Assembly (NCBI GenBank): GCA_028277105.1
Contig: JANQHO010000072.1
Location: 1 to 58,871 of the forward strand
DNA from: Owenweeksia sp.
GTDB lineage: Bacteria > Bacteroidota > Bacteroidia > Flavobacteriales > Schleiferiaceae
Direction of reading: 5' to 3'
DNA length: 58,871 nt
Part shown: piece by piece, positions 49,899 to 58,045 of the stretch
Layout of the letters: every line of letters starts with the position of its first letter
Position numbering within the stretch: the stretch's first letter is position 1
Program-made: the position numbers and the translations under genes
Notes under the pieces: generated by a model
Database searches by the model: none
What the model was told of the DNA's origin: nothing
The model's input: the letters and a program-made list of their open reading frames with translations, nothing else

Positions 49899-49944
49899 AT
49901 GACTCATAATCATTTGGTCGCAGGTTCGAGCCCTGCTGGGCCCA
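49899..49944 (+). tRNA. tRNA-Met/Ile2 3' fragment (attachment site, truncated)
   Basis: ATGA-CTCATAA-TCAT forms an anticodon arm with CAT (49,905-49,907). A complete T arm (CGCAGG-TTCGAG-CCCTGC region) and acceptor strand GGGCCCA follow. The 5' acceptor, D arm and first part are absent: the DNA upstream is AT-rich element sequence. This is how a tyrosine recombinase leaves the displaced 3' end of a tRNA target; crossover is probably in the anticodon arm. The repaired tRNA should be at the other border. Confidence 0.85.
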
Positions 49945-49966
49945 CGAAAGCCAGTTTGATATTAGA

Positions 49967-50005
49967 GGTCTAAAGCTCATTGATTTTGCGCTTTAGGCCT
50001 TTTTG
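49967..50005 (+). terminator. Terminator of the tRNA gene
   Basis: GGTCTAAAGC pairs with GCTTTAGGCC (one G-T pair) around a 13-base loop, followed by TTTTTGTTTTT. It ends the tRNA transcription unit of the host. Confidence 0.75.
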
Positions 50006-50076
50006 TTTTTAAGTAGGCTGAGAAATTTATATTCTTATCTTGAATTCATCAGTTTTGGTAAGAATTTAGAAAAACA

Positions 50077-52089
50077 ATGAAAAAGGTAGCTACACTGGCC
50101 TTAATGGTTACAGGGCTTATAATTGCTCTACTCCCATTACTCATGTCTGTTGCTACAATAGACCCCGTATTAACCGTAAGGTATACAGTATTGGCCGCAA
50201 CAATTTTTCTGGTCAGTATTATTGACGTTTTTTCAAGTAAGAACTCGCCTTTGGTTCTAGCTTTCATAACGTCTAAACAAGCCTTACCATTTTATCTTTT
50301 TTTTATCAGTGCAATTCTATCTCTGCCTACAGCTATTAATAAAGCTGAAGCAGTTTTTTTCTTGGCGAAAGATTCTATGTTTTTTGTTTTAATGCTATTG
50401 CTCATCAATATGATAACAGGACAGGAAAAGCAGCTTAATTTCTTCATCAAAAGTCTATTGATCTCAGCTTTTATTATAACTGGCTTTGGCACAATCCAGT
50501 TTTTACAAGTGTATCTTCAATCAGAGGGTATGCCTGATTATTACCTTGTAAAATCTACCATGGCTCATCGCAATTTAGCTGTATCAGCCCTGGTTTTATT
50601 TATACCTTTTGCCGGGTACGGTATTTACAGGTTCAGGAAGTTCTGGCGTTTTTTTTCGGGCTTAATACTTTTAACGGCTTTGGCTTTAGTGCTTTGGCTT
50701 CATTCCCGAACGAGTTGGATAGCCTTGAGTGGTTTGGTACTTTTTTTCGCTATGACCTTGGGAATGATGAATTCCAGACTGATAGGCCGAAAATTACTAT
50801 TGAGATTTACAGGTTTGATAATAGGGTTGACATTAACAGGTGGCTATATAATCTATCATACCATGACCCCGCAGGAAGCACCCAACGCAAGTTTAGAAGG
50901 GCTCAACTTTACAAATGCCACCGAAGGAACCTTTACGGCTAACGAAAGAATAATGATGTGGAAAGCTACGGGACGTATGATCAAAGATCAGCCGGTGTGG
51001 GGGGTAGGGCCTGGAAACTGGAGAATATGGTTCCCTAAATACGGCTCGGATATGTGGCGCTCAAGGCAGGGGATGGTACAGTTTCAGCGGCCACATAACG
51101 ACTATTTGTGGATATTGGCAGAACAGGGTATCATTGGCCTACTGGCCTTTGTTTTTATGGGTTTATCGGCTTTGGGATGTAGTTTAAAACTTTTGCTTTC
51201 AAATGAAAATACCAGGGAAATAAAAATACTGGCAGCCTTTCTTTCGGGGATAATTGTTGCTTATGCCATCATCGCATTTTTCAGCTTTCCCCGCGAGCGT
51301 ATTATTCACCAGTTGGTTATTTACTCGGCTTTTGCCATAATATTTACTTTGTACTTCAGAGAGAGACCTCTGCCTGAGAAAAATGGCAGAAAAACCAATA
51401 TTGCAGCTTTAACAGCAATATTTTTAAGCCCGCTTCTTTTATACATTGGATATCAGCGCTGGCAAGGAGAAGCTCAAACCAAAAAAATGCTGCAAACCAG
51501 GGCTCTTTCACAATGGGAGCAATTATTAAGCTTTGCAGCTCCCATCAAGGATTACTGGTTTTATAATCTCGATCCTACCTCTGTGCCAGTGAATTTTTAT
51601 ATTGGTTTGGCTAACTTGAATCTCACGCGATATGAATTGGCCAAAAAGGACTTTCAACAGGCTTATCAGGTACATCCTTATAATATACACGTAGTAAATA
51701 ATCTGGCCAATATTTATCAGCTTTCGGGAGAGATGGATAACGCTATAAGCTTTTATGAGGAAGCCCTGGAAATATCTCCTAAATATTTGGATGGGGTTTT
51801 AAACCTGGTAGCAGCATATTTTAACTCTAATAAGGTCAATGAAGCCTATCTCCTTTTGAAGCAATACAATGGTCTTTTTGCCTACGAAGGGCGAGGAGAT
51901 GAACGATATCGACAGTATCTTTTGGTAGTACTTAAAACTATTCGGGATAATTTGAGCGATGTCCAAACCAATAATGCTATTAAAATAAGCCTGAAAGAGT
52001 TGGATGATGATGCGCTGGTAACAATTCACGAAAAAAACTTGGATAGCGATTTGCCGATATCGGAACTGTTCTTTAGACATGTAGAGTAA
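50077..52089 (+). CDS. O-antigen ligase-like polytopic protein with C-terminal TPRs
   Basis: The 670-aa product has about 11 membrane helices (residues 1-450) in the Wzy/WaaL (Wzy_C) pattern. The large loop has the conserved GVGPGNWRIWFP and PHNDYLWILAEQGIIGL (His/Glu region) motifs. Residues about 490-640 are TPR-like repeats (PYNIHVVNNLANIYQLSGEMD). O-antigen ligases and polymerases work at the inner membrane on lipid-linked sugars; the TPR tail is a common fusion in Bacteroidota. This is the first host gene after the element border. Confidence 0.8.
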   Translation: MKKVATLALMVTGLIIALLPLLMSVATIDPVLTVRYTVLAATIFLVSIIDVFSSKNSPLVLAFITSKQALPFYLFFISAILSLPTAINKAEAVFFLAKDSMFFVLMLLLINMITGQEKQLNFFIKSLLISAFIITGFGTIQFLQVYLQSEGMPDYYLVKSTMAHRNLAVSALVLFIPFAGYGIYRFRKFWRFFSGLILLTALALVLWLHSRTSWIALSGLVLFFAMTLGMMNSRLIGRKLLLRFTGLIIGLTLTGGYIIYHTMTPQEAPNASLEGLNFTNATEGTFTANERIMMWKATGRMIKDQPVWGVGPGNWRIWFPKYGSDMWRSRQGMVQFQRPHNDYLWILAEQGIIGLLAFVFMGLSALGCSLKLLLSNENTREIKILAAFLSGIIVAYAIIAFFSFPRERIIHQLVIYSAFAIIFTLYFRERPLPEKNGRKTNIAALTAIFLSPLLLYIGYQRWQGEAQTKKMLQTRALSQWEQLLSFAAPIKDYWFYNLDPTSVPVNFYIGLANLNLTRYELAKKDFQQAYQVHPYNIHVVNNLANIYQLSGEMDNAISFYEEALEISPKYLDGVLNLVAAYFNSNKVNEAYLLLKQYNGLFAYEGRGDERYRQYLLVVLKTIRDNLSDVQTNNAIKISLKELDDDALVTIHEKNLDSDLPISELFFRHVE

Positions 52090-52161
52090 GGGGTAAGATA
52101 CTATGAAGCTTTAACGTTAAGCATCTATCAATTTATTATTGAGTAAGTTATGTGAGGTTTT

Positions 52162-52193
52162 TTTGGAAATTCGATGTAAAAGCTTAATTTTTG
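52162..52193 (+). promoter_or_regulatory. Bacteroidota-type promoter
   Basis: TTTG (52,162-52,165), 19 bases, then TAATTTTTG (52,185-52,193) match the -33 TTTG and -7 TAnnTTTG boxes with one extra T. It lies 37 bases before the start of the sorting-domain gene. Confidence 0.5.
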
Positions 52194-52229
52194 TAGTAAT
52201 CGAAAATTATTAACAAAACCCTATTAGTC

Positions 52230-53162
52230 ATGATTAAAAAATTACTTTTTGCTGTTTTCTTTACCGGAATTCTCAATTCTGTTTACAGCCAAAATGCCAG
52301 CATTTCTCCCTCTAACGGGAATCGCGGACAATCACTCCCCATTGTTATTTCAGGAAATAATTTTTCAACCCAGGGTACAACCATAACAAGCGTTTACCTT
52401 TCTCAGGGAAGTTATATTTTAGGTCAGGGATCACAAACCGCAGCTATAACTAATATCTCCGTTGCAAATCCCTTTACTATTTTGGCCGATCTACACATAC
52501 CACAAAATGCTCCTTTAGGGATTTATGACCTCTTTGTGAATGCGGGTACCAGTATATTTAGCCCAGCGGCATTCCTGGTATTTCCACCTGCAAATGCCTC
52601 TATCGTAACAGCTCCTAAAGGGAGTAAACCTGGCGCAACTGTTTCAGTCAGTGTAACAGTCCCCGGAGGAAATTTTAAAACCCAAACACAGCTTATAGAA
52701 AGAGTATGGCTCACTAAAGGAACTGAGATTATAGATAATGTCACCAATATTGCCGTAGTTAACAGTACTACTTTTACAGCTGATATCAATATACCGTTTT
52801 GGGCTACCAGCGGCCTGTGGGATATAAATGTTTTCACTGATGACGATATGATGTATGTAAGTCAGGATATATTTGAGATTAACGCTACATTCAGTCGTGA
52901 GGAAAACCAAACAGCAGAGCTGAGTTTGTACCCCAACCCTGCCAGTGATGTTTTAATGGTAGAATACGGTGCACAGGGGTCTAAACTTCAACTGAGAATA
53001 ATGGACCTTACCGGTAAGGATGTTACAGAAAAAATAAAGTTTGCAGAGCACAGTGATAAATCAGTTAAAGCAGATATTTCGGAGTTAGCTGAAGCGGTTT
53101 ACATGTTACAGTTGATAGTAGATGATGAGGTGATCGCCACCCGTAAATTTGTTAAACAGTAA
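52230..53162 (+). CDS. T9SS-exported protein with IPT/TIG-like repeats
   Basis: The 310-aa product has a signal peptide (LLFAVFFTGILNSVYSQ), two IPT/TIG-like beta repeats (ISPSNGNRGQSLPIVISGNN and the later GSKPGATVSVSVTV), and a C-terminal type-A sorting domain starting at ELSLYPNPASD (about residue 230), ending ATRKFVKQ. It is secreted through the outer membrane by the type IX system and attached to the surface. Ligand unknown. Confidence 0.8.
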   Translation: MIKKLLFAVFFTGILNSVYSQNASISPSNGNRGQSLPIVISGNNFSTQGTTITSVYLSQGSYILGQGSQTAAITNISVANPFTILADLHIPQNAPLGIYDLFVNAGTSIFSPAAFLVFPPANASIVTAPKGSKPGATVSVSVTVPGGNFKTQTQLIERVWLTKGTEIIDNVTNIAVVNSTTFTADINIPFWATSGLWDINVFTDDDMMYVSQDIFEINATFSREENQTAELSLYPNPASDVLMVEYGAQGSKLQLRIMDLTGKDVTEKIKFAEHSDKSVKADISELAEAVYMLQLIVDDEVIATRKFVKQ

Positions 53163-53210
53163 TATCAAAAGTTGCTCTTACGGGCTGCTAGGGTCCACAA
53201 ACAGTATTAA

Positions 53211-53247
53211 AGTCCAAAGCGTAAGTTTTTTAAGCTTTGGACTTTTT
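53211..53247 (+). terminator. Intrinsic terminator
   Basis: AGTCCAAAGC pairs with GCTTTGGACT around a 13-base loop, followed by five T. It ends the sorting-domain gene. Confidence 0.8.
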
Positions 53248-53274
53248 AGTTTGAAAGTATTTGTTTTATAAGGT

Positions 53275-53790
53275 TCAGTCAATATTAGTATCCGGCTCCT
53301 TAGAAATAGTAAAAAAGAATTCAGACCCGGTATTGAGTTCCGAACGCACTCCAATGGAGCCGTTGTGCAGCTCTACTATTTTTTTGCAAATGGCTAAACC
53401 CAAACCTAACCCCTCGTATTTATGACGAGGGTGAAGTTTCTTGAAGATGCCAAAGATTTTATTGTGATAGCGTGGGTCAATGCCTATTCAGTTGTCTTTA
53501 ATGGAAAAAAACCATGAGTCATCCAGAGTTTTACCACTAATGGTAATACTAAGAGCAAGGCCAGGAGCTGAAAATGTCAGGACGTTAGAGATCAAATTTT
53601 TAAACAGGATTTTTAATTCTTCTTCCAAACCGGTAAAGGTTTCGGGAATCTCTTCTAATACAATTTGAGTTTTTTTTTCTTGCAAACAGGTTCGCAATAC
53701 ATGCTTTTGCTTATCCGACTTCAAATATTCATAATTCTTGGGAAGGTAAAGCCTTTTCAAGTTATCTGGATTTATTGTAATATTTTTCAT
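53275..53790 (-). pseudogene. Histidine kinase C-terminal remnant
   Basis: The minus strand reads an HATPase_c domain: LKNLISNVL (N box region), FFSIKDN then a TGA stop exactly at the first Gly of the DNGIGI box, then [36 protein letters not shown] (G2 box) and GSEFFFTI. The frame continues to TGA 53,275-53,277. The N-terminal PAS and HisKA parts are missing and the Gly codon has become a stop, so the gene is dead. Recoding of TGA to Gly is ruled out because nearby genes use TGA as stop. Confidence 0.8.
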
Positions 53791-53936
53791 ACAAAATTAA
53801 TATTATTTTATTGCATAATGCTGACTGATAATGCTCTCAGTAACCAAAAAAAACCTGTAAAACATTAATAATTTAACAAAGCAGAGGAAACGCAAAGACA
53901 ACCTCACTACCTCATTTTTGATCTATATCAATATAT

Positions 53937-55640
53937 ATGAAAAAGATAGTACTAATTTTCTTGTTACCAGCTGTTTCAATGGCTCAGTCCCTGGAGACAC
54001 AAGTCGATACCGCACCTGAACTTCGAAGAAACGTCCACGGCAAAACTTCTGTTAATGCTTTTGACCCTTCCTTAAAGCCTTTTTATCATGGAGTAGCCAG
54101 TGGCGACCCTTCGCCTACGAGCCTTGTGGTCTGGACGCGCGTAACGCCCGACAGCGGTTTTACCGGCAGTCTGAGTGGAAACTGGTATATAGCCGCTGAT
54201 ACAGGAATTACCAATATAGTAGCTCAAGGGAGCTATACAACAGATAGAACTAAAGACTATACAGTAAAGGAAAACATAAGTGGCCTCCAATCTGGGACTA
54301 CCTATTATTACAGGTTTGATCATGCGGGCCGTAACTCTATTGTAGGCCGCGGAAAAACCTTGCCTTCCAATACTTCCCACCTGTGTTTTGCAGTGGTTTC
54401 CTGTAATAATTATGAAGCCGGTTATTTTAATGGCTTCGCCCGAATAGGCGATAGAAATGATCTCGATGCCGTACTTCACCTCGGAGATTATATTTATGAA
54501 TATGAATCCGGTCAATGTGGTGATACTTCTCTTAATCGTTCTCACGACTCTACCGAAACCATTGACCTGCAGGAATACCGTAACCGCTATTCTTTATACC
54601 GCCTCGATTCCGACCTGAGAAGAGCTCATCATCAGCATACGTTTATCAATATTTGGGACGATCATGAAAGTGCCAACGATGCTTACAAGGATGGAGCTCA
54701 AAACCATGATCCTGCAACCGAAGGACCCTGGGCTACCCGCAAAAGCAATGCTTACCAGGCATTTCACGAATGGATACCTATAGCTGACCGCTCTACCCCG
54801 GTTATTTATCGCACTTTTAATTTTGGCAACCTGGCCGAACTGGTGATGCTTGATACCAGGTTAGAGGGGCGGGAGCAGCAAATTGATGATGTAAACAACC
54901 CTGCTTTGTATGATCCTGCTCGTACAATACTTGGAAATACTCAGCGCGATTGGTTTTTGAATACCCTCAGTAACTCATCTGCCAGTTGGAAAATTATTGG
55001 GAACCAGGTTATGTTCGCCCATTTTCAGGTAGGTTTTGCAGCCCAGGCTCCTCAAACTCCCCAGGAGGTGGAAAGTATTTTTCTGGATATATGGGATGGC
55101 TACCCGGCCGAACGTCAGCGCACTATTACTCATCTCGATACTGCTTCTATAGACAATGTAGTATTTGTTACAGGTGATTTTCACAGCAGCTTTGCCTTTG
55201 ATATTGCCGATACCGTAGTGGACGAAACCCATTTCTATGCTCCGGTTCCCAACTATAACGCAGCCACTGGAGCTGGCTCCAAAGCAGTTGAATTTACCAC
55301 TCCCAGTATTACTTCCGCTAATTTTGACGAAAATGTAGGAGCTACCATTTCTTCAGTGATCGAAGCACAGATCAATGCTCCCCTGCTTGGTATTGGAAAT
55401 AATCCCAACCCGCATATGAAATATGTCGATCTGGACCGTCACGGCTACATCATTCTGGATGTAAGGCCGGATAGTGTTACAGCTAACGGGTATTACGTAG
55501 ATAAGATCAATGCTGTAAGTACTAATGAGAGTTTTGGGCAGGCCTGGGGGGTAGAGGATGGAGCCAACCATCTTAAAAGATCAGTTGAAAGCCCCGAAAA
55601 AGCGCAAAAAGATATCCCTGCTCCTTCCCCTTGGTGTTAA
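53937..55640 (+). CDS. phoD: PhoD-like phosphatase/phosphodiesterase (secreted)
   Basis: The 567-aa product has a signal peptide (KKIVLIFLLPAVSMAQ) and the PhoD order: HGVASGDPSPTSLVVWTRVTP (N-terminal domain), FAVVSCNNYEAGYF, LHLGDYIYEYE, TFINIWDDHE (metal ligands), FVTGDFHSSFAFD. PhoD enzymes hydrolyse phosphodiesters and monoesters outside the cell, giving phosphate. The frame ends at 55,640, but a T9SS sorting domain follows in the next frame (55,630-55,923). So this protein lost its tail by an indel in CCCC (55,627-55,630) or the base is a sequencing error. Confidence 0.85.
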   Translation: MKKIVLIFLLPAVSMAQSLETQVDTAPELRRNVHGKTSVNAFDPSLKPFYHGVASGDPSPTSLVVWTRVTPDSGFTGSLSGNWYIAADTGITNIVAQGSYTTDRTKDYTVKENISGLQSGTTYYYRFDHAGRNSIVGRGKTLPSNTSHLCFAVVSCNNYEAGYFNGFARIGDRNDLDAVLHLGDYIYEYESGQCGDTSLNRSHDSTETIDLQEYRNRYSLYRLDSDLRRAHHQHTFINIWDDHESANDAYKDGAQNHDPATEGPWATRKSNAYQAFHEWIPIADRSTPVIYRTFNFGNLAELVMLDTRLEGREQQIDDVNNPALYDPARTILGNTQRDWFLNTLSNSSASWKIIGNQVMFAHFQVGFAAQAPQTPQEVESIFLDIWDGYPAERQRTITHLDTASIDNVVFVTGDFHSSFAFDIADTVVDETHFYAPVPNYNAATGAGSKAVEFTTPSITSANFDENVGATISSVIEAQINAPLLGIGNNPNPHMKYVDLDRHGYIILDVRPDSVTANGYYVDKINAVSTNESFGQAWGVEDGANHLKRSVESPEKAQKDIPAPSPWC

Positions 55641-55923
55641 TGAAAGCAAGCGTACAGGTAAAGAATCGTTAGCAGTGTTTTCCGTTTATCCTAACCCTGT
55701 AGACAATGAACTTAATATACAGCTTGGCACCCGGCACAATACAGCGCTCACCTTAAGGCTTACTTTATTGGAAAGTAAGAATACTTATATGGTGCTCAGT
55801 CGCAAAATAGCAGTTGGCATATTTGATATTAAGGTAGACCTGAGTGAATTTCCCAAAAGCATTTATCTGCTTAATCTGGAAACGGAAAAGGAAAACAGGA
55901 CATTTAAAATAGTGAAGCAATAA
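55630..55923 (+). pseudogene. Frameshifted T9SS sorting domain of the PhoD-like gene
   Basis: Read one base on, the DNA gives LGVNESKRTGKESL then AVFSVYPNPVDNELNIQLG and ends ...ENRTFKIVKQ, a type-A sorting domain. It would join the PhoD frame if the CCCC at 55,627 were CCC. On its own it has no signal peptide and would be useless. Confidence 0.7.
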
Positions 55924-55972
55924 CAAAGATTTAGCGGAGATTGCGAAAGGCACAGGACGTCCGTTAACCTCA

Positions 55973-55997
55973 AACCACCCTGGCAGGGTGGTTTTTT
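55973..55997 (+). terminator. Intrinsic terminator
   Basis: AACCACCCT pairs with AGGGTGGTT around GGC, then T. It ends the PhoD/sorting-domain transcript. Confidence 0.85.
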
Positions 55998-56036
55998 ATT
56001 ATGTTTACTTAGATATAATTAACAAATCTCAACCTC

Positions 56037-57884
56037 TTGGAAAAACTTTATCGCTACCGGCTTCCTGTTCTTATAGTTGTAAGTATTCTGTTATACAGTC
56101 ATACCCTCTTTCACGATTTCGTATTTGACGACAATATAGTACTGGTAGAAAATCAACATATTACTAAGGGGTTTAATTCCCTGGATGAGATATGGACAAC
56201 CAATTATCTCAACGGTTACCAGCAATTCAACGATGCCCTTTACCGTCCCCTTAGCCTTACTGTGTTTAATTTAATCCACAGCTTGGCAGGGATGAACCCT
56301 CTGGTTTTTCATCTAGTAAATATTGTTTTTTATGCCTTTCTGATTCTTGTTGTTTATCTACTTTTTAGTAAGCTTTATCCTACAGAAGAGCAATATGTTT
56401 TTTGGGCAGTTTTATTGTTTGCTGCTCACCCGGTTCATACTGAAGTAGTGGCTAATATCAAGAGCTTAGATGAAATACTGGCTTTGCTATTGGGCCTGGG
56501 TGCTTGCTATTTTACCCTGCAGTATATCCACAAAACCAACGCATTTATAGGTATAATTTTATTTTATTTATTAGCTCTTTTTTCCAAGGAATCAGCTATC
56601 AGTTTTTTGTTGATTATTCCTCTCTTTTACTATTTAGGCACAGATAAAGTTGAGCGTAAAAAAATAATACTATTAGGTTCCGTTCTTTTAGCTATTACCT
56701 TAGCCTGGTATAGCTGGCATCAAAATGTGATCAACAGTATGTCGCGCGAAGTGGATAAAGGTCTGTTTTCTGCTGCCAGTAATTCTATTATAGGGATAGA
56801 AGATCCGGTACAGCGTTTTATCACCGGTTTATGGTTGCTTACCAAGTATTTTCTGAAACTAATCATTCCCTGGCCTCTTCATGGGGATTATTCCTTTAAC
56901 AGTATTCCCCCGGTATCATTTATATCTATACGCTTTGGGGCTACCCTTTTGTTTTTGGGCCTGTCTGCCTGGCTGCTCTTCAAAAATTTTTTTAGCCGCA
57001 AACCTCTCGCCCTGGCCGTATTACTATTCTTTATAGCTATTATGCCTACGGCCAATATATTGCTGTACATAGGAACCACCTTTGCCGAAAGGCTGGTTTT
57101 TACAGCCTCTCTGGCCCTGATTCCCCTGCTGATAGCCCTGCAGCGCCAGTCTTACCGTTTTACTCAGCCATTGCTGATAAGCCTTGCGCTAATGTTTTCC
57201 TTTCTAACAGTGTACCGGGCCGCAGAATGGAAAACTAATTTCAGCCTGTACAAAGCTGATGTGCAAAGAAATCCCGCCAGCTACCGGACCCATTACAATT
57301 ATGCCACCGCTCTTCTTGAAACCGTACCGGCACAAGTAAAGAGCGAAGAAGAAAAGCAAAAGCTGCAATTAGCTATTGCAGAGTTTAACAAGGCTCATGA
57401 AATAATGCCTGATTTTGCCGATGCTACGCTTAACCTGGGCTATACTTACCAAAAACTGGGGAAAAATGAAAAAGCACTGGAAGTATACGATCAGCTTATA
57501 GCAGCTGATCCTGCCTATGCAAGAACCTACTATAATAAAGGTATAGTTTTGTACCGGCTCAAGAGATACCAACCGGCCCGGGAAAGCTTTTTGCAGTATA
57601 CCGAACGGGGTGCCAACAGCCTTTCCTTTGCCTGGTATTGGGCCGGAGTGTGCAGTGGCTACCTGGGTGATTTCCAGGCGGCTATTGAGCAGTTAAACCG
57701 TTCGGTGCAACTGGATAATACCCTTTGGGAAGCCTGGAATTATCTGGGAATGGCTTACGGCAACAGCAGACAATGGAATAAAGCCGTAGAAGCTTTTACC
57801 CGTGCCTATCAGCTCAAACCTTCAGAACAAATAAAAGCAGATCTGAATATGGCTCAAAAAGCAGCTGCTGAAATAGGCTTGTAA
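56037..57884 (+). CDS. TMTC-like membrane protein with TPRs
   Basis: The 615-aa product starts at TTG 56,037; no ATG is close. It has about ten membrane helices (residues 10-400) with a periplasmic loop after helix 1 holding FDDNIVLVENQHI and the YRPLSLTVFNLIH segment. These are typical of the DD-motif GT-C glycosyltransferase-like TMTC family. Residues about 420-610 are TPRs (EIMPDFADATLNLGYTYQKLG and later repeats). TMTC proteins are suggested protein O-mannosyltransferases. Host gene; donor and target unknown. Confidence 0.75.
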   Translation: MEKLYRYRLPVLIVVSILLYSHTLFHDFVFDDNIVLVENQHITKGFNSLDEIWTTNYLNGYQQFNDALYRPLSLTVFNLIHSLAGMNPLVFHLVNIVFYAFLILVVYLLFSKLYPTEEQYVFWAVLLFAAHPVHTEVVANIKSLDEILALLLGLGACYFTLQYIHKTNAFIGIILFYLLALFSKESAISFLLIIPLFYYLGTDKVERKKIILLGSVLLAITLAWYSWHQNVINSMSREVDKGLFSAASNSIIGIEDPVQRFITGLWLLTKYFLKLIIPWPLHGDYSFNSIPPVSFISIRFGATLLFLGLSAWLLFKNFFSRKPLALAVLLFFIAIMPTANILLYIGTTFAERLVFTASLALIPLLIALQRQSYRFTQPLLISLALMFSFLTVYRAAEWKTNFSLYKADVQRNPASYRTHYNYATALLETVPAQVKSEEEKQKLQLAIAEFNKAHEIMPDFADATLNLGYTYQKLGKNEKALEVYDQLIAADPAYARTYYNKGIVLYRLKRYQPARESFLQYTERGANSLSFAWYWAGVCSGYLGDFQAAIEQLNRSVQLDNTLWEAWNYLGMAYGNSRQWNKAVEAFTRAYQLKPSEQIKADLNMAQKAAAEIGL

Positions 57885-57992
57885 GATCAATACTTCTATT
57901 TACAGTAAATTTACTACAGTATTTATACGGATTTATAAAGCGGGAAACTACTTCATTACCTGCTTCAAATTCCAATAATCAAATATTAAAGC

Positions 57993-58000
57993 TATTTTTG
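57993..58000 (+). promoter_or_regulatory. Exact -7 box
   Basis: TATTTTTG is an exact TAnnTTTG match, 45 bases before the ATG at 58,046. No clear TTTG lies at -33. Confidence 0.45.
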
Positions 58001-58045
58001 TTTTTAAACAACCAATCTTCTGGTCATTTGAAACTCAATGATGCC

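Larger units (their letters stand above)
1..49944. mobile_element. Integrated element (provirus-like or other integrative element), right end; left end outside window
   Basis: The right border is set by an orphan 3' tRNA fragment (49,899-49,944) followed by host-type genes. A tyrosine recombinase, an excisionase-like protein and small HTH genes lie immediately inside it. Leftward there are long overlapping minus-strand gene strings of phage or element type: giant methyltransferase, Strawberry-notch helicase, MoxR ATPase, packaging-type ATPase, peptidoglycan hydrolase and many one-helix membrane proteins. No relaxase, coupling protein, VirB4, portal or large terminase is visible, so the element class is open. 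The left border, expected at an intact tRNA gene, is not in the window, so the element is at least 49.9 kb. Confidence 0.8.

Noticed and set aside
1..49944. Integrative conjugative element
   Set aside because: I found no relaxase, coupling protein, VirB4/TraG or Tra pilus gene in 50 kb; the unseen left part could still change this.
49729..49980. Minus-strand protein over the tRNA fragment
   Set aside because: Its N-terminal part is the reverse complement of a tRNA 3' end, a known false gene type.
53275..53790. UGA recoded as glycine
   Set aside because: Neighbouring complete genes end with TGA, and the kinase lacks its N-terminal half, so a nonsense mutation is simpler.
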